Assembly: GCF_030812215.1 (NCBI RefSeq)
Contig: NZ_JAUSSG010000003.1
Location: 372,001 to 436,000 of the forward strand
Source: Variovorax boronicumulans
GTDB taxonomy: Bacteria; Pseudomonadota; Gammaproteobacteria; Burkholderiales; Burkholderiaceae_C
Direction: 5' to 3'
Length of the DNA: 64,000 nt
Below, piece by piece: positions 26,230 to 34,968 of the stretch. Below the pieces are notes generated by a model. That model saw only the letters and a list, made by a program, of their open reading frames with translations. It ran no database searches and had not been told where the DNA came from. The translations under genes were made by a program, and so were the position numbers. Numbering within the stretch: position 1 is the stretch's first letter; each line of letters begins with the position of its first letter.

Positions 26230-27195
26230 TCAGCTTCCTGTGACGGCCGATGTGAAGGGATGCGCCTGCTTCCAGTGCCGCGCGATGTCCACGCGCCGGC
26301 AGACCCACACGCGGTCATGCTGCGCGATGTGGTCGAGAAAGCGCTGCAGCGCGGTGATGCGGCCGGGCCGCCCGAGCAGGCGGCAGTGCATGCCGATGCT
26401 CATCATCTTGGGGCTGTTGTCGCCGTCGGGATCGCCTTCGGCATAGAGCGCATCGAAGGTGTCCTTCATGTACTGGAAGAACGGATCGGCGTGCGAGTAG
26501 CCCTGCGGCAGCGCGAAGCGCATGTCGTTGCAGTCGAGCGTGTAGGGCACGATGAGCTGCGGCACGACGGTGCCGTCGGTCTTCTGCACCTTCATCCAGA
26601 AGGGGAGGTCGTCGCCGTAGTAGTCGCTGTCGTACTCGAAGCCGCCGTAGTCGGCCACCAGGCGCCGGGTGCGCGGGCTGTCGCGGCCGGTGTACCAGCC
26701 GAGGGCGCGCTCGCCGGTGAGCTTTTCGATGGCCTCCATGCCCAGGCGCATGTGCTCGCGCTCGGTGGCTTCATCGAGGTTCTGGTAGTGAATCCAGCGC
26801 CAGCCGTGGCAGGCGATCTCGTGGCCCAGTTCCTTGAAGGCAGCCGTCAACTCGGGGTAGCGCTCCAGTGCCATGCCCACGCCGAACACGGTGAGCGGCA
26901 GGCCGCGTTTTTCGAACTCGCGCAGGATGCGCCAGACGCCTGCGCGCGAGCCGTATTCGTAGATGCCTTCCATGCTGATGTGGCGGTCCGGGAAGCTCGC
27001 CGGATTGAACATCTCGGAGAGGAACTGCTCGGAGCCCGCGTCGCCGTGCAGCGTGGCGTTCTCGCCGCCCTCTTCGTAGTTGAGGACGAACTGCACCGCA
27101 ATGCGCGCGCCGCCCGGCCACTGGGCATGCGGCGGGTTGCGGCCGTAGCCGACGAGGTCGCGCGGATAGGGCAGGGTGGTGTCGTAGACGGTCAT
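26230..27195 (-). CDS. puuE: allantoinase PuuE (polysaccharide deacetylase-like)
   Basis: The 321-residue protein is a NodB-fold hydrolase of the cofactor-light PuuE group: YPRDLVGYGRNPPHAQWPGG, FVLNYEEGGE, EIACHGWRWIHYQ and WYTGRDSPRTRRLV are hallmark segments. It opens the allantoin ring to allantoate. It lies between gntR (7 bp upstream) and the uraD-allC fusion (2 bp downstream), so it is in the same transcript and the products feed directly from one enzyme to the next. Confidence 0.92.
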   Translation of the reverse strand: MTVYDTTLPYPRDLVGYGRNPPHAQWPGGARIAVQFVLNYEEGGENATLHGDAGSEQFLSEMFNPASFPDRHISMEGIYEYGSRAGVWRILREFEKRGLPLTVFGVGMALERYPELTAAFKELGHEIACHGWRWIHYQNLDEATEREHMRLGMEAIEKLTGERALGWYTGRDSPRTRRLVADYGGFEYDSDYYGDDLPFWMKVQKTDGTVVPQLIVPYTLDCNDMRFALPQGYSHADPFFQYMKDTFDALYAEGDPDGDNSPKMMSIGMHCRLLGRPGRITALQRFLDHIAQHDRVWVCRRVDIARHWKQAHPFTSAVTGS

Positions 27196-27202
27196 AGGCT
27201 TT

Positions 27203-27877
27203 TCAGGACAGCGCGAGGGAGATGTCGTTGGTCGGAACCTTGCGGTCGAAGGTGAGGTTGGCCTCGACGTGTTCCAGGTGTTCGGTCATGAGGCGCACGG
27301 CGCGTTCTTCGTCGCGGGCGGCCAGCGCCTTCACGATGTCGGCGTGCTCGTCGTTGGAGTGCTCGGCCGCGCTCGCGCTCTGGTACATGAGCGTGATGAG
27401 GGCGCAGCGCGAGATCAGCTCGCCCAGGATCTGCGCCAGCACCTGGTTGCCCATGAGCTCGGCCATGCGCACGTGGAAGTCGCCGAGCAGCTCGGTGCGG
27501 CCCGAAATGTCTTCGCCCGAGACCGCCGACTTTTCAAGCGCGACGTGTTCTTTCAGCGCCTTGATCTTGGCGGGCGTGACGGTGCGCACGAACTCGCGCG
27601 TCATCTCGGCCTCGAGCATGCGGCGCACCGCGAACACCTGCTTGGCTTCGTCAACGGCCGGCGCCGCAACGAAGGCACCGCGCGCGGGCTCCAGGCGGAT
27701 CAGCTTGTTCTGCGAGAGCTGGAACAGCGCCTGGCGCACCAGCGTGCGCGAGACGCCGAAGTGATCGGCCAGCTTCTGCTCGGCGAGCTTGGTGCCGGGT
27801 TGCAGGCGATGCTCGACGATGGCCTTCGTGAGGGCATCGACGATCGAACGGGTGGTGGAGGACTCCATGTTTTTCAT
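27203..27877 (-). CDS. GntR family regulator (FadR/FCD type) of the purine cluster
   Basis: The 224-residue protein has an N-terminal winged helix (LAEQKLADHFGVSRTLVRQA, about residues 31-50) and a helical FCD ligand domain with the usual metal-site residues (EMTREFV, DFHVRMAELMGN, EHADIVKALAARDEERAV). ATG 27877 and ATG 27868 are both possible starts. It is the first gene of the operon with puuE and uraD-allC and lies divergent to uraH. The operator AACTGTATACACTTT sits 19 bases upstream of its start, so autoregulation and control of both directions are likely. The effector is probably a purine breakdown intermediate. Confidence 0.9.
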   Translation of the reverse strand: MKNMESSTTRSIVDALTKAIVEHRLQPGTKLAEQKLADHFGVSRTLVRQALFQLSQNKLIRLEPARGAFVAAPAVDEAKQVFAVRRMLEAEMTREFVRTVTPAKIKALKEHVALEKSAVSGEDISGRTELLGDFHVRMAELMGNQVLAQILGELISRCALITLMYQSASAAEHSNDEHADIVKALAARDEERAVRLMTEHLEHVEANLTFDRKVPTNDISLALS

Positions 27878-27895
27878 GATAGACCCAAAGCCGGG

Positions 27896-27917
27896 AACTG
27901 TATACACTTTTGTCCAC
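27896..27917. promoter_or_regulatory. TGTATACA operator between gntR and uraH
   Basis: AACTGTATACACTTT (27896-27910) contains the perfect palindrome TGTATACA and is followed by TGTCCAC. The same 15 bases, followed by CGGTCCAC, occur before puuD at 29737. The site lies in the 96-bp divergent region, 19 bases from the gntR start and 63 bases from the uraH start. Palindromes of this length and AT content are typical for FCD-type GntR regulators. Confidence 0.7.
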
Positions 27918-27973
27918 CGGAATATCCCGCACCCGATCCGAGCCCTGGCGCTCGATCTTCGAAGGAGCGCCCC

Positions 27974-28324
27974 ATGGGCTTGAGCACTCACGTACTGGAC
28001 ACGATGCACGGCGGCCCCGCGGCCGGCATGGAAGTGGCGCTGTACACCACCGATGGCGACGCCGCCACGCTGGTGAAGCGCTTCACGCTGAATTCGGACG
28101 GCCGCAGCGACGGTCCGCTCTACGACAACAACTCGATCAAGGTCGGCACCTACCGCCTGGTGTTCGACGTGGCGGGTTACTTCAAGGCGCGCGGCGTGAA
28201 GCTGCCGGAGCCGAATTTCCTGAACAAGGTGTCGCTGGATTTCGGCGTGGCGCACACTGACCAGCACTACCACGTGCCGCTGCTGGTCAGCCCGTGGAGC
28301 TACTCCACCTACCGCGGGTCTTGA
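27974..28324 (+). CDS. uraH: hydroxyisourate hydrolase (transthyretin-like)
   Basis: The 116-residue protein begins MGLSTHVLDTMHGGPA and ends SYSTYRGS, the diagnostic C-terminal signature of 5-hydroxyisourate hydrolases. The catalytic His and Arg regions (LSTHVLD, KRFTLNSDGR) are present. It converts 5-hydroxyisourate to OHCU, the substrate of the UraD half encoded on the other strand. The ribosome site GAAGGAG lies 6 bases before ATG 27974. Confidence 0.95.
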   Translation: MGLSTHVLDTMHGGPAAGMEVALYTTDGDAATLVKRFTLNSDGRSDGPLYDNNSIKVGTYRLVFDVAGYFKARGVKLPEPNFLNKVSLDFGVAHTDQHYHVPLLVSPWSYSTYRGS

Positions 28325-28326
28325 TG

Positions 28327-28824
28327 TCAGTCGCCTTGTTGCTGGCCTTCGGTGAGCGTGTCGAGCTGGAACCGGCCGCTCTTGTCCCAGAGCCAGGTGT
28401 CCGTCCACGTCACCGCGCCGAGCCGCGTGGCGGCCGGGAAGGGCGCGGCCTGCAGCACGGCGCGTTCGATCTCGGCGATGACCTCGGGCGCATGCTGCGG
28501 CGCGCGCAGCCAGTGCATCGAGACGACCTTGCCGCCGGTGTCCAGGTTCACCTGCAGCGTGCCGACGGCGTAGAGGATGGGCGGCAGTTGCCCGCTGTAG
28601 ATGCGCGAGCGATTGAGGTCGTACACATGGCGCGCCGCATCGCGCCGGTAGTCGCGCGCGGTGGCCGCATTCGATGCGCGCGGCACGGCGCCGGATGCGC
28701 CACCTTTGGCGCTGCTCAACTGGCCGGGAACGGCCCCGGGGCTTCCGCACCCGGCGAGCCAGAGGGCGCACGAAAGAACGGATGCCGCCAATGCAAGGCG
28801 GCGCGGCGTAAGCTGGGCATTCAT
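28327..28824 (-). CDS. small lipoprotein with TonB C-terminal-like domain
   Basis: Starting at ATG 28824 (MNAQLTPRRLALAASVLSCA), the signal ends ALWLAGCGSPG, giving a lipoprotein. The remaining region (HVYDLNRSRIYSGQLPPILY, then GTLQVNLDTGGKVVSMHWLR and EIERAVLQAAPFPAA) resembles the TonB_C fold, with the usual GxVxVxVxIxxxGxV pattern. It has no membrane anchor helix or Pro-rich spacer, so it is not a classical TonB. It converges tail-to-tail with uraH (2 bp apart), and its relation to purine metabolism is unclear. Confidence 0.75.
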   Translation of the reverse strand: MNAQLTPRRLALAASVLSCALWLAGCGSPGAVPGQLSSAKGGASGAVPRASNAATARDYRRDAARHVYDLNRSRIYSGQLPPILYAVGTLQVNLDTGGKVVSMHWLRAPQHAPEVIAEIERAVLQAAPFPAATRLGAVTWTDTWLWDKSGRFQLDTLTEGQQQGD

Positions 28825-28877
28825 CGCCGGGTTTATACCGTGAGTCCTCGCGGGCCCGGCAACCGAAGGTATCGGGC

Positions 28878-29684
28878 ATGAGCGGTGCGGTCGATCAATT
28901 GCTGGCGCGTCTTCGAAAAGAAGACGCGGTGCTGGTGCGCGTCGAGTCCACGCAGGGCTCGGCACCGCGCGAGGCCGGCACGTGGATGGCGGTGTGGGCC
29001 GATGCGCTCACGGCCACCATCGGCGGCGGGCAGCTCGAGTTCCAGGCTACGCAGGAAGCGCGTGAACTGCTCGCGGGCAGGCGCGCCATCGACGGCATCC
29101 AGCGCTACCCGCTCGGCCCGAGCCTCGGCCAATGCTGCGGCGGCGTGATGTTCCTGTCGTACCAGCGCATCACGGCCGCCGACGCGCCCGCATTGCAGCG
29201 CGAACTGGTCGCCCAGCTCAAGCCCGTGGCGCTGTTCGGCGGCGGGCACGTGGGCGCCGCGCTCGCGCGACTGCTCGCCGCGCTGCCGTTCTCGGTGCGC
29301 TGGATCGACAGCCGCGACGGCGTCTTCCCCGACGAACTCCCCGCGCAGATCGACACAGAGCATTCCGAGCCCGTGCAGGACGCCGTCGCCGCACTCGCCC
29401 CGGGCAGCCGCGTGCTGATCATGAGCTTCAGCCATGCCGAGGACCTCGACATCGTCATCGCCTGTCTCAAGCGTCTGCGCACGCGCAACGACCTGCCCTA
29501 CATCGGCCTCATCGGCAGCAAGACCAAGTGGGCCACCTTCAGCCACCGGCTCGAGGCGCGCGGCTTCACGGCGGACGAGCTGGCGCGCATCACCTGCCCG
29601 ATCGGCGTGCCCGGCATCACCGGCAAGGAGCCCGAGGTGATCGCGGTGGCGGTGGCGGCACAGTTGTTGCAATCGCTGGGCTGA
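28878..29684 (+). CDS. xdhC: xanthine dehydrogenase accessory protein
   Basis: The 268-residue protein shows the XdhC N-terminal motif VRVESTQGSAPREAGTWMAV, the GGGQLEF turn and a C-terminal Rossmann-like half (PVALFGGGHVGAALARLL; LPYIGLIGSKTKWATF; ITGKEPEVIAVAVAAQLLQ). XdhC binds and sulfurates the molybdenum cofactor and inserts it into XdhB. The partner gene xdhA is more than 30 kb away at the right edge of the window. The ATG at 28878 fits the family N-terminus. Confidence 0.93.
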   Translation: MSGAVDQLLARLRKEDAVLVRVESTQGSAPREAGTWMAVWADALTATIGGGQLEFQATQEARELLAGRRAIDGIQRYPLGPSLGQCCGGVMFLSYQRITAADAPALQRELVAQLKPVALFGGGHVGAALARLLAALPFSVRWIDSRDGVFPDELPAQIDTEHSEPVQDAVAALAPGSRVLIMSFSHAEDLDIVIACLKRLRTRNDLPYIGLIGSKTKWATFSHRLEARGFTADELARITCPIGVPGITGKEPEVIAVAVAAQLLQSLG

Positions 29685-29736
29685 ACAGGGTTTTCCCGGC
29701 GGCGACGCCCCAAAAAAGCGTTCCGCCTCTTGCCAA

Positions 29737-29759
29737 AACTGTATACACTTTCGGTCCAC
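29737..29759 (+). promoter_or_regulatory. TGTATACA operator upstream of puuD
   Basis: AACTGTATACACTTT at 29737-29751, followed by CGGTCCAC, repeats the site at 27896 almost base for base. It lies 148 bases before the puuD start within a 215-bp gap that otherwise contains no gene. The shared site argues that the GntR regulator at 27203 also controls the urate oxidase and glycerate kinase genes. Confidence 0.68.
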
Positions 29760-29899
29760 AACAAGCCGCAGCGGAGCGAGGCCCATTTTCTGGAGCCTGC
29801 GTTCGCGGCACTTTCTCTGCTTACAGCGCCCGCAGTGGTGAGCAGGCTGAAACCCCGTCTCGGTGTCCTCACGCGCCGACCGGGTTGAGAGAGCACCAC

Positions 29900-31108
29900 A
29901 TGGAAAGCTACTACCTCGACTGGGCCAACCTGCTGCTGCGCTGGGTCCACGTCATCACCGCCATCGCCTGGATCGGCGCCTCCTTCTACTTCGTGATGCT
30001 GGACAACAGCCTCGAGAAGCCGCAGGACCCCGAATCGCTCGACAAGGGCGTGGGCGGCGAGCAGTGGGCCGTGCACGGCGGCGGCTTCTACAACATGCAG
30101 AAGTACGCGCTGGCGCCCAAGAAGCTGCCGGACCACCTGCACTGGTCGTACTGGGAGAGCTACTCCACCTGGATCACCGGGTTCACGCTCTTCACCATGT
30201 CGTACCTGTGGAACGCGAGCACCTACCTCATCGACAAGTCGAAGATGGACTGGCAGCCCGGCGCCGCCATCGCCGTCGCGCTGGCGTTCTTCGTGGTGTT
30301 CTGGATGGTCTACGACGGCATCTGCCAGATCTTCGGACGCCGCAAGAACGGCGACACCATCGTCGGCGTGCTGATCGCGATCTTCATCGTCTTCGCGACC
30401 TGGCTGGCCTGCCAGTGGTTCGCGGGCCGCGCGGCCTTCTTGCTGGTGGGCGCCATGATGGCCACGACGATGAGCGGCAACGTGTTCTTCTGGATCATCC
30501 CGGGCCAGCGCAAGAACGTGCAGGCACTGCGCGAAGGCCGTCCGGTCGACCCGGTGCACGGCCAGCGCGGCAAGCAGCGCAGCGTGCACAACACCTACTT
30601 CACGCTGCCGGTGCTGTTCGCGATGCTGAGCAACCACTACAGCTTCACCTACACGCACAAGTACAACTGGGTGGTGCTGCTGCTCATCATGCTGGGCGGC
30701 GCGGCCATTCGCCAGTTCTTCGTGGTGCGCCACCGCTTCAAGCTCGGCAACGCGGGCAATCCGCTGCCCTATGCGCTGGTCGGCATCGTGGTGCTGGGCC
30801 TCACGATTGTCTGGATGAAGCCCGAGCCGGCCGCTGCGCCTCCCGTGGCAGCCGCTGCGGCGCCCGCAGTCGCTTATGCAGATGTGCAGAAGGTGCTCGA
30901 GCAGCGCTGCTTCATGTGCCACGGCGCGGCGGTGCAGATGAAGAACGTGCGCGTCGACACGCCCGACCAGGTGACGGCGCATGCGCAGGCGATCTACCAG
31001 CAGGTGGTGGTCACGAAGATCATGCCGATGAACAACGCGACCGGCATCACGGACGAGGAGCGGGCGCTCATCGGCCGCTGGTTCCAGGCCGGGGCAAAGA
31101 CGAACTAG
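29900..31108 (+). CDS. puuD: membrane urate oxidase PuuD with C-terminal cytochrome c domain
   Basis: The 402-residue protein has an N-terminal eight- or nine-helix membrane domain of the PF06181 type (WANLLLRWVHVITAIAWIGA, with conserved His; then EQWAVHGGGFYNMQKY and LHWSYWESYSTWITG). It ends in a cytochrome c domain with CFMCH (C337/C340/H341). PuuD-type enzymes oxidise urate to hydroxyisourate and pass electrons to the respiratory chain rather than to oxygen. It is followed by the glycerate kinase gene and preceded by the TGTATACA operator. Confidence 0.93.
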   Translation: MESYYLDWANLLLRWVHVITAIAWIGASFYFVMLDNSLEKPQDPESLDKGVGGEQWAVHGGGFYNMQKYALAPKKLPDHLHWSYWESYSTWITGFTLFTMSYLWNASTYLIDKSKMDWQPGAAIAVALAFFVVFWMVYDGICQIFGRRKNGDTIVGVLIAIFIVFATWLACQWFAGRAAFLLVGAMMATTMSGNVFFWIIPGQRKNVQALREGRPVDPVHGQRGKQRSVHNTYFTLPVLFAMLSNHYSFTYTHKYNWVVLLLIMLGGAAIRQFFVVRHRFKLGNAGNPLPYALVGIVVLGLTIVWMKPEPAAAPPVAAAAAPAVAYADVQKVLEQRCFMCHGAAVQMKNVRVDTPDQVTAHAQAIYQQVVVTKIMPMNNATGITDEERALIGRWFQAGAKTN

Positions 31109-31176
31109 ATAGACCGCGGTCAAGAGAGCGGGGCTGCCGCTCCCCGCACAATCGCCGGATGGAGACAAAGCAAGCC

Positions 31177-32517
31177 ATGACCGCATCGACCCCGTCCTTC
31201 GGGCCCGCGCCCGATCCGCGCGAAGCACCCCGCGCATTCCTCGAACACCTCTACCGCGTGGCGGTGGACCGCGCGCTGCCGCTGTCCACGCTGGGCGCCC
31301 ATCTGCCCAAGCCGCCCAAGGGACGCACGCTGGTGCTTGGCGCCGGCAAGGCAGGCGGCTCGATGGTGCAGGCGCTCGAAGCTCTCTGGCCGGCCGATGC
31401 GCCGCTCTCGGGCCTCGTCGTCACCCGCTACGACCACATTCCGCCGCGCCCCGAAGGCGTGCCGCAGCGCATCGAGCTCGTCGAGGCCGCGCATCCCGTG
31501 CCCGATGCGGCCGGGCAGCAGGCGGCCGAGCGCATCCTCGCGCTCACGCAGGGGCTCACGGCCGACGACCTCGTGCTGTGCCTGATCTCCGGCGGCGGTT
31601 CGTCGCTGCTGGTGCTGCCGGCCGAAGGCCTCACGCTGGCCGACAAGCAGCGCATCAACAAGCAACTGCTCGACAGCGGCGCGCACATCGGCGAGATGAA
31701 CTGCGTGCGCAAGCACCTCTCGCGCATCAAGGGCGGCCGCCTGGCGGCGGCGTGCGCGCCGGCCCGCGTGGTCACGCTCACCATCAGCGACGTGCCGGGC
31801 GACGACCCGGCGGTCATTGCGAGCGGTCCCACGGTGCCCGATGCGACCACCTGCGCCGAGGCGCTCGCCATCCTCGACCGCTACGGCATCGAAGTGCCCG
31901 CACCCGTGCGGGCGCAGCTGCAAAGCGGCGAACTCGAAACGCCCAAGCCGAACGACAAGGCCTTCACCGGCCACGAGACCCACATGATCGCCACGCCCCA
32001 GCAGTCGCTCGAAGCGGCGGCCAAGGCGGCGCGCGAAGCCGGCATCGAGGCGCACATCCTCAGCGACGAGATCGAAGGCGAATCGCGCGAGGTCGGCAAG
32101 GTGCATGCCGCGTTGGCCCGCGCCGCAGCCCAACGCGGCCAGCCGTTCGCGCGGCCCTGCGTCATTCTTTCGGGCGGCGAGACCACGGTCACGATCCGCC
32201 CCCGCCAGCCGGGCCAGGCCAAGGGCCGCGGCGGCCGGGCGGGCGAGTTCTGCATGGGCCTGGCCGGTGCGCTCATGGGCGTGCCGAACGTGTGGGCGCT
32301 GGCCGCCGACACCGACGGCATCGACGGCGTGGAAGACAACGCCGGTGCCTTCGTCACGCCCGACACGCTGTCGCGCGCCACGGCTGCGGGCAGGAAGCTG
32401 TCGGACCACCTCGACCGCAACGACGCCTATGGCTATTTCGATGCCATCGGCGACTTGTTCGTGACCGGGCCGACGAACACCAACGTCAACGACTTCCGTG
32501 CGCTTTTGATCCTGTAA
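31177..32517 (+). CDS. glycerate 2-kinase, GckA/TtuD-type (MOFRL family)
   Basis: This protein of about 446 residues has LVLGAGKAGGSMVQALE, LISGGGSSLLVLP, MNCVRKHLSRIKGGRLA and the MOFRL C-terminal part (RGGRAGEFCMGLAG, ADTDGIDG, TGPTNTNVNDF). It phosphorylates glycerate, the end product of the glyoxylate branch of allantoin use. Earlier annotations call this family hydroxypyruvate reductase. I prefer ATG 31177, because GGAGA precedes it by 12 bases; ATG 31159 would add six residues and lacks a ribosome site. Confidence 0.88.
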   Translation: MTASTPSFGPAPDPREAPRAFLEHLYRVAVDRALPLSTLGAHLPKPPKGRTLVLGAGKAGGSMVQALEALWPADAPLSGLVVTRYDHIPPRPEGVPQRIELVEAAHPVPDAAGQQAAERILALTQGLTADDLVLCLISGGGSSLLVLPAEGLTLADKQRINKQLLDSGAHIGEMNCVRKHLSRIKGGRLAAACAPARVVTLTISDVPGDDPAVIASGPTVPDATTCAEALAILDRYGIEVPAPVRAQLQSGELETPKPNDKAFTGHETHMIATPQQSLEAAAKAAREAGIEAHILSDEIEGESREVGKVHAALARAAAQRGQPFARPCVILSGGETTVTIRPRQPGQAKGRGGRAGEFCMGLAGALMGVPNVWALAADTDGIDGVEDNAGAFVTPDTLSRATAAGRKLSDHLDRNDAYGYFDAIGDLFVTGPTNTNVNDFRALLIL

Positions 32518-32698
32518 CGATGGCTGAATGGGGCAGAAAGGGCGATTTCCGAGCCCCGGCGGAGACTGTTAACTCGGGTTAATCTATGCACCCGGCGGCA
32601 ATTTGCCGCCGTTGTCGCATGCGCGCCTCTCCCGGAGTGCCGCGCCGCGCACCCAGATTTCCCCTTTTCATCATCCCGTCCCGAAGGAAAAGTTCGCC

Positions 32699-34141
32699 AT
32701 GACCGCCACCTACACCGACACCCGCCTGCTGATCGACAACGAATGGGTCGACGCCACCGGCGGCAAGACGCTGGACGTCGTGAACCCCGCCACCGGCAAG
32801 GCCATCGGCAAGGTGGCGCATGCCAGCATTGCCGACCTGGACCGCGCCCTGGCCGCCGCGCAACGCGGTTTCGAGAAGTGGCGCAACACCCCCGCCAACG
32901 AACGCGCCGCCGTCATGCGCCGCGCCGCCGGCCTCATCCGTGAACGCGCCGGCGACATCGCCAAGCTGCTGACGCAAGAACAGGGCAAGCCGCTCGCCGA
33001 AGCCAAGGGCGAGACGCTGGCCGCCGCCGACATCATCGAATGGTTCGCCGACGAAGGCCGCCGCGTCTACGGCCGCATCGTGCCCTCGCGCAACCTGGCC
33101 GCGCAGCAGCTCGTGCTGAAGGAGCCGCTCGGCCCCGTCGCCGCCTTCACGCCGTGGAACTTCCCCATCAACCAGATCGTGCGCAAGCTCGGCGCGGCGC
33201 TGGCCACCGGCTGCTCGTTCCTGGTGAAGGCGCCCGAAGAAACCCCGGCATCGCCCGCCGCGCTGCTGCAGGCCTTTGTGGACGCCGGCATTCCGCCCGG
33301 CACCGTGGGCCTCGTGTTCGGCAACCCCGCCGAAATCTCGAACTACCTGATCGCCCACCCGATCATCCGCAAGGTCACCTTCACCGGTTCGACCCCGGTC
33401 GGCAAGCAACTGGCCGCGCTGGCCGGTTCGCACATGAAGCGCGTCACGATGGAACTGGGCGGCCACGCACCGGTGATCGTGGCTGAAGACGCCGACGTCG
33501 CCCTGGCCGTCAAGGCCGCCGGCGCCGCCAAGTTCCGCAATGCCGGCCAGGTCTGCATCTCGCCGACCCGCTTCCTGGTGCACAACAGCCTGCGCGAAGA
33601 ATTCGCCCGCACGCTGGTCAAGTACACCGAGGGCCTGAAGCTCGGCGACGGCCTCGCCGAAGGCACGACCATCGGCCCGCTGGCCAATGCCCGCCGCCTC
33701 ACCGCGATGGCCTATGTGCTGGAAGACGCGCGCAAGAAGGGCGCCACCGTGGCCGCCGGCGGCGAACGTGTTGGCGACTCGGGCAACTTCTTCGCCCCCA
33801 CCGTGCTGACCGACGTGCCGCTGGACGCCGACGTGTTCAACAACGAACCCTTCGGCCCCATCGCTGCGATCCGCGGTTTCGACACCCTCGACGAAGCCAT
33901 CGCCGAAGCCAACCGCCTGCCCTTCGGCCTGGCCGGCTACGCCTTCACCAAGTCGATCAAGAGCGCGCACCTGCTGAGCCAGAAGCTCGAGCTGGGCATG
34001 CTGTGGATCAACCAGCCCGCCACCCCGTCGCCCGAAATGCCGTTCGGCGGCGTGAAGGATTCGGGCTACGGTTCGGAAGGCGGCCCCGAAGCGCTCGAGG
34101 CCTACCTGAACACCAAGGCGGTGTCGATCCTCGGCGTCTGA
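32699..34141 (+). CDS. NAD-dependent succinate-semialdehyde dehydrogenase (second copy)
   Basis: The 480-residue aldehyde dehydrogenase has [41 protein letters not shown] and the catalytic Cys at C286 ([11 protein letters not shown]). It starts at ATG 32699 behind GAAGGAAAAG. It belongs to the same broad family as the dehydrogenase at 12815, but the sequences differ throughout, so this is not a recent duplication. Its stop abuts the stop of the convergent mgtC-like gene with no gap. The 181-bp upstream gap contains the palindrome TTAACTCGGGTTAA at 32569-32582. Confidence 0.88.
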   Translation: MTATYTDTRLLIDNEWVDATGGKTLDVVNPATGKAIGKVAHASIADLDRALAAAQRGFEKWRNTPANERAAVMRRAAGLIRERAGDIAKLLTQEQGKPLAEAKGETLAAADIIEWFADEGRRVYGRIVPSRNLAAQQLVLKEPLGPVAAFTPWNFPINQIVRKLGAALATGCSFLVKAPEETPASPAALLQAFVDAGIPPGTVGLVFGNPAEISNYLIAHPIIRKVTFTGSTPVGKQLAALAGSHMKRVTMELGGHAPVIVAEDADVALAVKAAGAAKFRNAGQVCISPTRFLVHNSLREEFARTLVKYTEGLKLGDGLAEGTTIGPLANARRLTAMAYVLEDARKKGATVAAGGERVGDSGNFFAPTVLTDVPLDADVFNNEPFGPIAAIRGFDTLDEAIAEANRLPFGLAGYAFTKSIKSAHLLSQKLELGMLWINQPATPSPEMPFGGVKDSGYGSEGGPEALEAYLNTKAVSILGV

Positions 34142-34858
34142 TCAGTCGTCTGCGCTGGCGTTCCAGAAGGCCTGCTGGACGCCATCCAGCGCTTCGAGTT
34201 CTGTAATCACCTGGTCGAGCTCCAATGGCTCGACCGCGGTGGCATACAACGTCGCTTCGATTTCCGTGTCGGCCGGCCCGAAGGCGTGCTGGTCGACATC
34301 GCGCACCGGGTAGTTCGCGGCTTCGAGCAGGAGCAGCAGCTGGTCCATCACCTCGGGCCGTGCTGCGCGCGAGCAGATCACCCGCACCGTGTAGGTCGCC
34401 TCGCTCGACTCCTCCTTGATCGGGCGGCGGTTGATGCGGTTGACCACCGGAAGCAGCAGCGTGTTGCTGGCCAGCACGAACATGGCGGCGATCATCGCTT
34501 CGCCGATCAGGTCGGCGCCCGCGCAAGCACCCACCGCCGCCGACCCCCACAGCGTGGCCGCCGTGTTCAGTCCGGTGATGTTGGTGCCTTCTTTCATGAT
34601 CGCGCCCGCGCCCAGGAAGCCGATGCCCGAGACCACGTAGGCCGCCACGTGCACGGCCCCGTCGTGGCCGTGCAGGCGATTCGCCATGTCCACGAACACC
34701 GCCGCACCCACCGCCACGAGCGTGTTGGTGCGCAGGCCCGCGGCGCGCTGGCGTATCTGGCGCTCCAGGCCGATCAGAGAGCCGAGGGCGAAGGCGACTG
34801 CCACGCTGACGAAGGTGTCGAGCAGCGAGGGCAGGTTGAAGTTTTGGATGGCTTGCAT
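34142..34858 (-). CDS. MgtC/SapB family inner-membrane protein
   Basis: The 238-residue protein shows the MgtC membrane domain: ALGSLIGLERQIRQRAAGLR, VSGIGFLGAGAIMKEG and GLNTAATLWGSAAVGACAG are the standard motifs. About four to five membrane helices are followed by a C-terminal ACT-like cytosolic domain (YTVRVICSRAARPEVMDQLL). MgtC proteins help cells grow at low magnesium and can inhibit ATP synthase. It lies 110 bp downstream of mgtA on the same strand, with a strong hairpin between them, which supports a magnesium-limitation locus. Confidence 0.9.
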   Translation of the reverse strand: MQAIQNFNLPSLLDTFVSVAVAFALGSLIGLERQIRQRAAGLRTNTLVAVGAAVFVDMANRLHGHDGAVHVAAYVVSGIGFLGAGAIMKEGTNITGLNTAATLWGSAAVGACAGADLIGEAMIAAMFVLASNTLLLPVVNRINRRPIKEESSEATYTVRVICSRAARPEVMDQLLLLLEAANYPVRDVDQHAFGPADTEIEATLYATAVEPLELDQVITELEALDGVQQAFWNASADD

Positions 34859-34919
34859 CAGACGGCTTTCGATGTTTTGTGCCCAGTTTGCGGGGCTTGG
34901 GTGTCATCTGCATGTAGCT

Positions 34920-34948
34920 TTGTTCAGGGCGGCACCCGCCCTGAACAA
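34920..34948 (-). terminator. 13-bp stem-loop after mgtA
   Basis: TTGTTCAGGGCGG and CCGCCCTGAACAA form a perfect 13-bp stem with a 3-base loop, 20 bases beyond the mgtA stop and 62 bases before the mgtC-like start. No T-run follows on the minus strand, so it may be a partial terminator or a processing or stability element between the two genes. Confidence 0.5.
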
Positions 34949-34968
34949 GAGCGTCAAACAAACAGCCC

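Noticed and set aside
32569..32582. Palindrome TTAACTCGGGTTAA before the second SSADH gene
   Set aside because: Short arms (5 bp) and a single occurrence; may be an operator but too weak to list as a finding.
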